Assembly: GCA_031370675.1 (NCBI GenBank)
Contig: JANMQT010000365.1
Coordinates: forward strand, 1 to 5,356
Origin: SZAS-18 sp031370675
Lineage (GTDB): Bacteria > Verrucomicrobiota > Verrucomicrobiia > Chthoniobacterales > SZAS-18
DNA: 5,356 bases
Direction of reading: 5' to 3'
In this document: positions 1 to 5,356 of the stretch, piece after piece
Layout: every line of letters begins with the position of its first letter
How positions within the stretch are numbered: the first letter of the stretch is position 1
The notes under the pieces: generated by a model
What the model was told of the DNA's origin: nothing
The model's input: only the letters and a program-made list of their open reading frames with translations
The model's database searches: none
Position numbers and translations under genes: made by a program

Positions 1-44
1 GACTGAAACAAGTCGATGAATTGGTCCGACCTCCTCAAGAAAAT

Positions 45-75
45 TTGGTACATTTGGTGCATCTAAGAATTTAAT
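45..75 (+). promoter_or_regulatory. Possible sigma-70-like promoter for the M20 gene
   Basis: A TTGGTA box at 45-50 and a TTTAAT box at 70-75 match four and five of six bases of the -35 and -10 consensus, but the 19-bp spacer is longer than ideal. The stretch is clearly AT-richer than the rest of the window, as expected of a promoter, and lies about 60 bp before the start of the only plus-strand gene. This is pattern matching by eye; sigma-factor preferences in this organism are unknown. Confidence 0.25.
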
Positions 76-127
76 CAAAAAACTGCCACGCAGCGACGAG
101 ACGGATTCAGCGCTCGCCGCCCCACCC

Positions 128-131
128 GAGG
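128..131 (+). promoter_or_regulatory. Shine-Dalgarno site of the M20 gene
   Basis: GAGG at 128-131 ends six bases before the ATG at 138. It supports that ATG, which also gives a complete signal peptide at the N-terminus. Confidence 0.6.
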
Positions 132-137
132 TTTGCC

Positions 138-1463
138 ATGAACCCTGTTCGGACTTTTGCCGTTGCGGTCCTCATCACCGCGATTGTGCCGTGGGCGCGA
201 GCGGCCAAACCGCAATGGACGACGCCATCGCCGGCGGAAATCGACGGCATTTATTCCGACATCGAGTCCCTCTATATCGATCTGCACCAGAATCCGGAGT
301 TGGGCTTTCAGGAAACCCGGACCGCCGCCACCCTGGCCGCGCGGATGAAGACTCTCGGCTTCGAGGTCACTTCCGGAGTCGGTGGCACCGGCCTGGTCGC
401 GGTTCTGAAGAACGGGCCCGGACCAACCGTGATGTTGCGCACCGAGCTCGACGCGCTGCCGATCAAGGAGAAAACGGGGCTGCCGTTCGCCAGTACGGTG
501 ATCGCGAAAACCGCCGGCGGCCTGACCGTCCCGGTGATGCACGCGTGTGGGCACGACCTGCACATGGCCGCGTGGGCCGGCACGGCGCGGCTGATGGCGG
601 AGCACCGCGACCGCTGGCAGGGCACGCTCGTCATGATCGGCCAACCCGCCGAGGAGATTCTCGGAGGTGCATCGGCGATGTTGAAGGACGGCCTCTTCAC
701 GCGCTTCCCGCGTCCGGATTTCGCCCTCTCCTTGCACGATGACGATACCATGCCGGCCGGCACCATCGGCTACCACGCTGGTTACTTTCGCGCGATGTCG
801 GACCCCGTGACCATCGTCGTGCACGGTCGCGGCGGACATGCGGCGGCCCCTCACAAAACCGTGGACTCGATCGTCCTGGCGGCGCGCATTGTCCTCGGAC
901 TGCAAACGATCGTCTCGCGTGAGAATAATCCCATCGATCCCGTCGTGATCACCGTTGGTTCCATCAACGGCGGCATCGCGGGCAACGTCATTCCCGACGA
1001 GGTCCGGCTGCAGCTCTCGGTGCGCACCTACACCCCGGAAGTTCGCAAGCGCACGCTGGACGCCATTCGTCGCGTCGCCAAGGGCGAGGCCATCGCGGCG
1101 GGCGCGGATCGTGAACCCGACGTCGAGGTGCCCGATAAAATCAACCCGGCGGTTTACAATGACCCGCAGGTCACCATGCGTCTGGTCGGCGCGCTGAAGA
1201 AAGCGCTCGGCGAGCCGTCCGTGATCGAAATGCCGCCCAAGATGACGTCCGAGGATTTCGCGGAATACGGAGTCGCCGGCGTGCCGTCGGTGCTGTTGCA
1301 CATCGGCGCGGTCGATCCCGAGAAGCTGGCCACCGCCCGCAAGAAGGAGTCGCCCGTCCCCGCGCCGCATTCACCGGAGTGGGTCCCGGAACGCGCGCCG
1401 ACGCTCAAGGGCGCCGTGCGCGCGGAAGTGACCGCCCTGCTCGAATTGTTTCAAGCGAAGTAA
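138..1463 (+). CDS. Exported M20D-family amidohydrolase/metallopeptidase
   Basis: This 441-residue protein is a complete M20D-family enzyme, the group of hippurate, N-acyl-amino-acid and IAA-amino-acid hydrolases, which cleave amide bonds using two metal ions. Residues 1-22 look like a Sec signal peptide with an ARA|A cleavage site, so it should act in the periplasm or outside. Family motifs appear in order: LHQNPELGF (49-57), RTELDALPI (101-109), MHACGHDLH (134-142), GQPAEE (168-173), GRGGHAAAPH in the lid/dimerisation domain (230-239), NGGIAGNVIPDE (277-288), MTSEDFAEYG (369-378) and HSPEW (411-415). By analogy with plant ILL2, Cys137, His139, Glu173, His200 and His411 would bind metal and Glu172 would be the catalytic base; all are present, so it is probably active. 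A roughly 20-residue charged, proline-containing stretch separates SVLLHIG (384-390) from the last metal histidine, which I recall as common in exported bacterial members. GAGG at 128-131 supports the ATG. The substrate cannot be read from the sequence. It stands alone on the plus strand and converges on the cyclase gene. Confidence 0.95.
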   Translation: MNPVRTFAVAVLITAIVPWARAAKPQWTTPSPAEIDGIYSDIESLYIDLHQNPELGFQETRTAATLAARMKTLGFEVTSGVGGTGLVAVLKNGPGPTVMLRTELDALPIKEKTGLPFASTVIAKTAGGLTVPVMHACGHDLHMAAWAGTARLMAEHRDRWQGTLVMIGQPAEEILGGASAMLKDGLFTRFPRPDFALSLHDDDTMPAGTIGYHAGYFRAMSDPVTIVVHGRGGHAAAPHKTVDSIVLAARIVLGLQTIVSRENNPIDPVVITVGSINGGIAGNVIPDEVRLQLSVRTYTPEVRKRTLDAIRRVAKGEAIAAGADREPDVEVPDKINPAVYNDPQVTMRLVGALKKALGEPSVIEMPPKMTSEDFAEYGVAGVPSVLLHIGAVDPEKLATARKKESPVPAPHSPEWVPERAPTLKGAVRAEVTALLELFQAK

Positions 1464-1482
1464 GTGGCAGGTCACCCGGCGA

Positions 1483-1504
1483 CAAAAACGCGCCTCTGTT
1501 TTTG
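1483..1504. terminator. Short AT-rich inverted repeat after the M20 gene, possible weak terminator
   Basis: CAAAAAC (1483-1489) and GTTTTTG (1498-1504) form a perfect 7-bp stem with an 8-base loop, 20 bp after the M20 stop codon. The stem is AT-rich and no separate U tract follows, so it is not a classical intrinsic terminator. The T run on one arm and A run on the other could serve either direction. Its place between two convergent genes is the main support. Confidence 0.25.
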
Positions 1505-1573
1505 AAGCGGGCATGGGACGGGCCGGCGAAGTGGTCGACCCACGCTGTCGAGACTTCCTCAAGCGAGACGCTG

Positions 1574-1590
1574 GGTAAGCTTGACTTACC
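1574..1590. terminator. Inverted repeat overlapping the cyclase stop codon
   Basis: GGTAAG (1574-1579) and CTTACC (1585-1590) form a 6-bp stem with a 5-base loop that includes the cyclase TAA (1586-1588). GCGAG (1563-1567) and CTCGC (1592-1596) can extend it across an uneven internal loop. No T tract follows on the minus strand, so terminator function is doubtful; it could instead stabilise the transcript end. Confidence 0.2.
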
Positions 1591-2761
1591 GCTCGCCAAC
1601 GGTCGCGCCGGTCGTTCCCGCCATCTTTCCTCCGCACAGTAGAAAGACCGGCATCAGGCCCTTCCCCTTCACCTCGATCATTCCCCGCTCCTCAAAGACG
1701 TAGTCATCTTGCAAGAGCCGATATGTTTCGGCCGTGACCTGGATCCGACCCGGCAATCCATGAGATTCCATGCGCGAGGCCGTGTTGACCGTGTCGCCCC
1801 AAAGATCGTAGGTGAATTTCTTGAGCCCGATCACGCCGGCGATGGCCGGACCGGTGTGGATGCCAATGCGCAAATGCAGCGGCTGGCCCGCGGGCGTGAC
1901 CAGATCCTCGACCACGCGAACCATTTCCAAGGCCATGTCCGCCACCGCTTCCACATGTCCGGCCCGTGGCTCCGGGATTCCTCCCGCGACCATGTAGGCG
2001 TCACCAATCGTCTTAATTTTCTCGAGGCCATGCTTCTCCGCCAACAAATCGAAGCGACAGAAAACCTGACTCAGAAATTCCACGATGCGCGCGGGCGGCA
2101 ATCCGTCGGAAATCGGCGTGAACCCGACCACGTCCGCGAAAAGAATGGTAACGCTTTCGAAGCCGTCGGCAATGAGTTCATTGCTTTCCTTTAACCGGTT
2201 CGCGATGGCGGCGGGGAGAATGTTGAGCAGCAGCGTCTCGGATTTCTCGCGTTCCAGCTCCAGCGCTGACTCGGCGCGTTCGGTCACGTAGACCGAGTAC
2301 GAAGCGATTCCGAAGGCCGCGAGATACGCACCCACGATATGGGCGATGAGCATCGACTCGACCACGTTGCGGGGCAGCGGTGGACCGACGATCGGGCCGG
2401 GCTGGGCCACAGTCATGACCGCATAGAAAAGAAGAAGGCCCAGGCCTGCCTGCACGAACCGCATTCTGGCGTGCACCTGCGGCCAGACGAACATCGCGCC
2501 GACGGCGATCGAGACGAAATAATATTGAATGCCACAATCCGTCCCGGTGATGACCGTATTCACGGCCACGACGGAAAACACCCCGCTGGTGAACAGGAAA
2601 ACGCCCGCGCCCCGGTAACCGAACGACAGGAGTAAAAAGCTGATGACGTAAACGCTGACGGCACCCAGCGCGCCACATCCCGCATAGAAGGAGGCCAGGT
2701 GCGCCGCCGAGAAAAACACCCAGATATCCGGCAGCGTCACGAGGATACCGAGAAGGATCAC
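1586..2761 (-). CDS. Membrane-bound class III adenylyl cyclase
   Basis: This 391-residue protein should convert ATP to cAMP on the cytoplasmic side of the membrane. Residues 1-157 hold about six hydrophobic helices (roughly 2-20, 29-47, 50-70, 79-95, 102-119, 133-157), an integral membrane domain I cannot assign to a named sensor family. A charged helix (161-192) with LLLNILPAAIANRLK at 177-191 is the typical linker (cyclase transducer element) before class III catalytic domains. The catalytic domain spans about 200-375. Metal-binding aspartates are Asp210 (FADVVGF) and Asp254 (TIGDAYMV). Lys250 and Asp319 are the purine-specifying pair expected for ATP; guanylyl cyclases have Glu and Cys there. 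Asn326 and Arg330 in WGDTVNTASRM are the transition-state residues. All are intact; one such domain would work as a homodimer. The GTG start at 2761 is only the first usable start in frame: it lacks a visible ribosome site and begins inside the first helix, while coding-like sequence continues upstream to a TGA at 2828-2830. The true N-terminus may therefore be longer and frameshifted (see findings). Confidence 0.93.
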   Translation of the reverse strand: MILLGILVTLPDIWVFFSAAHLASFYAGCGALGAVSVYVISFLLLSFGYRGAGVFLFTSGVFSVVAVNTVITGTDCGIQYYFVSIAVGAMFVWPQVHARMRFVQAGLGLLLFYAVMTVAQPGPIVGPPLPRNVVESMLIAHIVGAYLAAFGIASYSVYVTERAESALELEREKSETLLLNILPAAIANRLKESNELIADGFESVTILFADVVGFTPISDGLPPARIVEFLSQVFCRFDLLAEKHGLEKIKTIGDAYMVAGGIPEPRAGHVEAVADMALEMVRVVEDLVTPAGQPLHLRIGIHTGPAIAGVIGLKKFTYDLWGDTVNTASRMESHGLPGRIQVTAETYRLLQDDYVFEERGMIEVKGKGLMPVFLLCGGKMAGTTGATVGER

Positions 2762-2913
2762 AACGTTGGCGGTCGCCAGATGGAACTTGGCCCGCAGCCC
2801 CGCGGGGAGCCGGTGATTGCACCGATGTCATTGGATTTTGCTACCTCGGACTGACCGCAGAGACGTTTAACTGGGTTTTCGCAAAGCGCTCGCGCAAGAC
2901 ACGAGGACCCAAA

Positions 2914-2940
2914 CTCGGACCGGGCCCAGAATAGGCCGAG
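2914..2940. repeat. Inverted repeat in the cyclase upstream region
   Basis: CTCGGaCC (2914-2921) pairs with GGCCGAG (2934-2940), giving seven base pairs with one bulged A and a 12-base loop. It lies about 85 bp upstream of the possible ATG at 2831 and could fold in a cyclase leader RNA. No function can be assigned from sequence alone. Confidence 0.3.
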
Positions 2941-2981
2941 CCGCCGGACCGCAAAAAGGAAAATCCGCACCCAGAAATCAC

Positions 2982-3024
2982 GGGAGTCAGTGCCTCCCAA
3001 AGACTTCGCGTCCCCGGGGGTCTT
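2982..3024 (-). repeat. Two adjacent hairpins, possible weak terminator region
   Basis: Read on the minus strand, AAGAC and GTCTT (3024-3020 and 3004-3000) enclose a GC-rich loop. GGGAG and CTCCC (2998-2994 and 2986-2982) follow at once with a 7-base loop. T-rich sequence follows, including TTTTCCTTTTT in the complement of 2955-2965, but not directly at the stem. This could end transcripts coming from the lipase/membrane-protein unit or be leader structure for the cyclase. Stems of five base pairs are short, so chance is a real alternative. Confidence 0.25.
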
Positions 3025-3105
3025 CCGTCTGATTGTCGCCGCCCCGACGCGGTCACCACTCGACGAACGATTTCAATCCCGCCAGCGCACCCACCCACTC
3101 TTTTG

Positions 3106-3122
3106 CCGGTCTCGACGACCGG
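3106..3122. repeat. Perfect 6-bp inverted repeat downstream of the membrane-protein gene
   Basis: CCGGTC (3106-3111) and GACCGG (3117-3122) form a GC-rich stem with a 5-base loop, about 50 bp after the stop of the minus-strand membrane-protein gene. On that strand it is followed by CAAAAG, not by T residues, so it lacks the tail of an intrinsic terminator; it may protect the transcript end. Confidence 0.3.
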
Positions 3123-3172
3123 GAGCAGCGGCGATCGGGCGCCTCCGACGGTTCGGCTGGAATCCTTGGCGA

Positions 3173-3904
3173 TTACTGGTTCGTCTTCATTCGCCATGGT
3201 ATTAGCCGGAGCGAAAAAAAGTGCAGGGCGTACGCCAGTGGCACCAGCAGCCCCGGCAGCCAGATGAACGGAAACGTCGTCACGATCGTGCTCGCGGGTT
3301 CCTTTGGGAAGACCCGCAGCGGCGTGGGCATCGAGAGGATCGCGATGACGACGATGTTGAGCAACAGGATCAAACCCGCGACGTTCCAGGCGAGCAGCAG
3401 CCCGGGCGACCATTTCTTCCGGGCCACCCACCACGCGGCCACGGGCGCAGTGAGCCCGGTGAGGATGTCGAAATTCCGGCCCTCAAAACTCATTTGAACC
3501 GGGAGGAGATTTTGGAGAAGCAGCGTCCACAACAGGATCTCCACAAACACGCGGAACACCTGCAGCCGGATGATTTTTTCAGGCGGAATCTGGACAAGGA
3601 TTTCCCGCAGCGTCCTCGAGCATGTCAGGACGAGGATCGCGACGAGGGGAACGACGAAAACGATGGCCATCCGCGGCGGCAAATTCGACAAGTCGGAAAA
3701 AAATCCCCGGAGGGAAAAGGCGCTGATGAAGAGAACCCATCCGCCCAGCGCCGCGAGCGACCAACGCATCGTCCGCTTCTGCCTGTCCGCGGAAAAACCC
3801 GCCGCCGACATCCCCGCGCTCAGGGTGTGAAAAGTCCAGCCGTAAACGGCCAGCGTCACCACAATGAAACCGATCTGGGTGATCACAAAGACAGGAGAAG
3901 TCAT
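3173..3904 (-). CDS. Seven-helix membrane protein of unknown function
   Basis: The 243-residue product is an integral membrane protein. Hydrophobic segments lie at about 4-25, 47-66, 79-96, 117-136, 148-160, 168-191 and 211-231; the fifth is short and could be a re-entrant loop. I see no catalytic, transporter or binding signature. The most constrained-looking part is the centre: IPPEKIIRLQVFRVFVEILLW (106-126, Arg118 and Glu122 near or within helix 4), then the loop MSFEGRNFDILTGLTAP (138-154). From memory, similar loops with EGRNFDI occur in hypothetical membrane proteins of Bacteroidota and Verrucomicrobiota. Conserved charged residues at a membrane face suggest a functional site rather than a simple anchor, but this is inference. 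The ATG at 3904 starts a natural first helix; no strong ribosome site precedes it. The frame upstream meets a TAG at 3946-3944, which is also the lipase stop, and the 39-bp gap suggests cotranscription, perhaps translational coupling, with the lipase gene. Confidence 0.8.
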   Translation of the reverse strand: MTSPVFVITQIGFIVVTLAVYGWTFHTLSAGMSAAGFSADRQKRTMRWSLAALGGWVLFISAFSLRGFFSDLSNLPPRMAIVFVVPLVAILVLTCSRTLREILVQIPPEKIIRLQVFRVFVEILLWTLLLQNLLPVQMSFEGRNFDILTGLTAPVAAWWVARKKWSPGLLLAWNVAGLILLLNIVVIAILSMPTPLRVFPKEPASTIVTTFPFIWLPGLLVPLAYALHFFSLRLIPWRMKTNQ

Positions 3905-3943
3905 GACGCCGGCGGAAATGCCCGATGCGGGGTCAACCTCGGA

Positions 3944-5152
3944 CTAACGCGCCGCCTTTGCCCGCTGGAGGCTTTCGAGGAGCACGCCGAGGAGGAGACA
4001 AAAAAGCCAGCCGAGTACGGCGACCGCGGCGATTGCGACCAGCAAGAGAATCACGATCGTGGTCCCTGGTATCGGTTCCGGCTTGAGGGGATAGCGCCGG
4101 TGTTCGTTCCCGTCGAAGAACCCCCCGTGGTAGAGATGGCTGGGATGATCCATAGCCGCGCGAATCGTGTACCAAATGAGAAGCGGGTACGCCACCAACA
4201 CGCGCGCCGGGGGAAACGCAGCGTAAATCGTATTGCGGATTTTCCGGGAGTGCGGCGCAAAGTCGATCGCCGTCTTGGTAGCAAGCCCGGGCAGGATGAA
4301 GCGGCCCGCGGCATTCCGTCGCATCACCCAGGGCTCGGGCGGCACCTCCAGGTCCGCGCTGTCGTACACCAGGTCGGGCAGGAGGGACTCCACCCGGTTG
4401 GTAAAGCGCCACTGGCCGTCCTTTTCATTCTGAATGGGCCGGCCCACGTCCCGGAAGCCCAGCCAGCGCGGCGGCACCCGCGCGACGAGATCATGCTTGT
4501 TGACCACGTTGAGCGTAATCGCATCGAGGGTCTCCCCGTTGAGGTTCGCCGATAGTTTGTTGAAGCGTTTTGCCGTGCCGAGGTACGCAAACTTCGGCGC
4601 CCCAAAGGTGATGACGTGGGCGATCGGATGTCCCTGCTGCGCGAGATCGAGCGCGGCAAGGTGCGCGAGCGCGCCGCCCAGCGAGTGCCCGGTCACGAAA
4701 AGCGGCAGTTCGCACGGCAGCTTGGCGATCCATTGCCTGACGTCCTTGCGTAACGCCAGCCAGCCAACACCGAACCCGAAATGCTGGAGCGGCCAAAGAA
4801 AAAACGGAGGAACGAGCGCATCCACGAACCAGTCCGTGGCGGTCACCGTCCCGCGAAAGACGAGATAGCCGCGCCCGCCGCGCGTGAAGCAGACGCCCTG
4901 CATCTCCAGGTGATCCAGCGGCATGACGTCGCCGCAGCCTTCCGCCCGCAAGGCCGCGACAACCTCGTCCAGCCTGGCATAGATCAGGATCGAGTAGTCC
5001 GCGGCGTCGCGGATCAGGGTGCGTTGCTCGGCCGACAAGGCGCACGGATCCGGCACGGGCGCGGCCTGCGCGGCAACGGGCGCCACGGTGGTCGCGACGG
5101 GGCGCGGACGTGAAACGCCCCCGCCCGGGGTGGTGACATTCACAAGCGGCAT
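3944..5152 (-). CDS. Class 3 lipase-family hydrolase with C-terminal membrane segment
   Basis: This 402-residue protein carries an alpha/beta-hydrolase domain of the lipase class 3 (fungal triacylglycerol lipase-like) family, which hydrolyses ester bonds in acylglycerols or related lipids. In order: an N-terminal proline-, alanine- and valine-rich segment (1-36); the strand and oxyanion region GYLVFRGT (95-102) with the following DWFVDA (107-112); the nucleophile elbow GHSLGGALA (155-163) with Ser157; FGAPKFA (183-189); Asp221 in NKHDLVARVPP; and DHPSHLY (335-341), where His336 fits the family's DH....Y pattern. A complete Ser-Asp-His triad is thus likely. Residues 364-392 are strongly hydrophobic and followed by a basic tail, indicating membrane attachment. 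There is no evident signal peptide, so which side of the membrane the catalytic domain faces is unclear. The ATG at 5152 is preceded directly by an in-frame TGA (5155-5153), so it cannot start earlier; a ribosome site is not obvious. It is followed 39 bp later by the membrane-protein gene. The real substrate, including phospholipid or polyester, is unknown. Confidence 0.9.
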   Translation of the reverse strand: MPLVNVTTPGGGVSRPRPVATTVAPVAAQAAPVPDPCALSAEQRTLIRDAADYSILIYARLDEVVAALRAEGCGDVMPLDHLEMQGVCFTRGGRGYLVFRGTVTATDWFVDALVPPFFLWPLQHFGFGVGWLALRKDVRQWIAKLPCELPLFVTGHSLGGALAHLAALDLAQQGHPIAHVITFGAPKFAYLGTAKRFNKLSANLNGETLDAITLNVVNKHDLVARVPPRWLGFRDVGRPIQNEKDGQWRFTNRVESLLPDLVYDSADLEVPPEPWVMRRNAAGRFILPGLATKTAIDFAPHSRKIRNTIYAAFPPARVLVAYPLLIWYTIRAAMDHPSHLYHGGFFDGNEHRRYPLKPEPIPGTTIVILLLVAIAAVAVLGWLFCLLLGVLLESLQRAKAAR

Positions 5153-5262
5153 TCAAACCCGCCGCAGCTTCCACAGGCGAGCCTTTTCGCGCGGAGCATG
5201 GGGCGGGCTTCACGCAGCCGAACCAGGTCACCGAAGGGCTCGGCCGCGCTCCCCGGGTTCAC

Positions 5263-5356
5263 CTACCATTCGCGCGTGTCTTCCAGCGAGACGCCTGTTT
5301 CCAGCAGGCTCTTCAGGCTGGAGAGGATCATCGGCCAGCCATTGGCGACCGACTGG
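5263..5356 (-). CDS. SRPBCC/AHSA1-family protein, C-terminal fragment
   Basis: The last 94 bases encode 30 C-terminal residues and a TAG stop (complement of 5263-5265); the gene continues beyond the window. The readable tail contains NGWPMILSSLKSLLETG, which matches the C-terminal helix of AHSA1-like SRPBCC proteins, where a GWP...LSNLK..LETG pattern is typical. Such proteins have a helix-grip fold with a hydrophobic pocket; many bacterial members are uncharacterised, and several are encoded beside ArsR-type regulators. Function cannot be judged from this fragment. It is on the same strand as the lipase gene, 110 bp upstream; I see no recognisable gene, clear terminator or promoter in that gap. 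Confidence 0.7.
   Translation of the reverse strand, partial: QSVANGWPMILSSLKSLLETGVSLEDTREW

Larger units (their letters stand above)
2832..3172. other. Gene-free gap with several inverted repeats
   Basis: These 341 bp separate the membrane-protein gene from the cyclase on the minus strand. Frames across it encode only arginine-, glycine- and serine-rich sequence without recognisable motifs or good starts, so I call no gene. It contains several short hairpin-forming repeats (separate entries) and probably holds the 3' end of the upstream transcript and the promoter and leader of the cyclase. I saw no clear -35/-10 pair. Near the cyclase end a minus-strand GAGG (complement of 2844-2847) precedes an ATG at 2831 by 12 bases. 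Confidence 0.5.

Noticed and set aside
3..74. Possible C-terminal tail of an upstream plus-strand gene ending at TAA 72-74
   Set aside because: Twenty-three open codons in AT-rich sequence are too few to recognise anything, and the composition resembles an intergenic region.
75..1370. Long minus-strand open frame opposite the M20 gene (431 codons)
   Set aside because: It is arginine-, glycine- and histidine-rich with no motifs, and lies wholly opposite a gene with all its family motifs intact. Long antisense frames are expected in GC-rich coding DNA.
1371..1642. Open frames on both strands across the convergent gene junction
   Set aside because: They mostly overlap the two real gene ends out of frame; the unique part is about 40 codons with no motif or good start.
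3058..3172. Search for a tRNA or other standard RNA gene in the gap (TTCAATCCC-like segment at 3071-3079)
   Set aside because: No paired acceptor, D and anticodon arms surround it on either strand, so it does not fit a tRNA.
2841..3434. Minus-strand frame that overlaps the end of the membrane-protein gene and runs across the gap
   Set aside because: It has no recognisable domain, and its first 260 bases are an out-of-frame reading of the membrane-protein gene. The part in the gap has biased composition and no supported start.
3221..4555. Long plus-strand open frame opposite the membrane-protein and lipase genes (444 codons)
   Set aside because: The translation is highly charged, low in hydrophobic residues and motif-free, and spans two convincing genes plus the gap between them. 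It is a composition artefact.

Overview
The window is a GC-rich bacterial chromosomal segment with ordinary coding density. It holds four complete protein genes and the tail of a fifth. I saw no tRNA, rRNA, CRISPR array, transposase or phage gene. The gene set (exported M20D amidohydrolase, membrane class III cyclase, small polytopic membrane protein of unknown function, class 3 lipase, AHSA1/SRPBCC-type protein) fits a free-living Gram-negative. A Verrucomicrobiota member of the Opitutales type is my impression from the protein sequences and composition, but nothing here proves it.

Layout: a short AT-rich upstream stretch (1-137) leads into a plus-strand gene for a secreted M20D peptidase/amidohydrolase (138-1463). 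It converges on a minus-strand gene for a six-helix membrane adenylyl cyclase (1586-2761); the 122-bp gap between them carries two small inverted repeats. Upstream of the cyclase lies a 341-bp gap (2832-3172) with no convincing gene but several short inverted repeats. Next on the minus strand come a seven-helix membrane protein of unknown function (3173-3904) and a class 3 lipase with a hydrophobic C-terminal tail (3944-5152). Only 39 bp separate these two, so they are probably one transcription unit reading from the lipase into the membrane protein. The last 94 bases are the C-terminal end of an SRPBCC/AHSA1-like protein, also on the minus strand.

Functionally the genes do not form an obvious pathway. 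The cyclase should make cAMP in response to whatever its membrane domain senses. The amidohydrolase should cleave N-acyl or peptide-like substrates outside the cytoplasm. The lipase and membrane protein may act together at the membrane, but only their adjacency suggests it. The most notable anomaly is the cyclase 5' end: the protein-like reading frame continues upstream of the only usable GTG start, and a better ATG with a Shine-Dalgarno-like GAGG sits in another frame, so a one-base frameshift (real or an assembly error) is likely. I found no convincing previously undescribed system.
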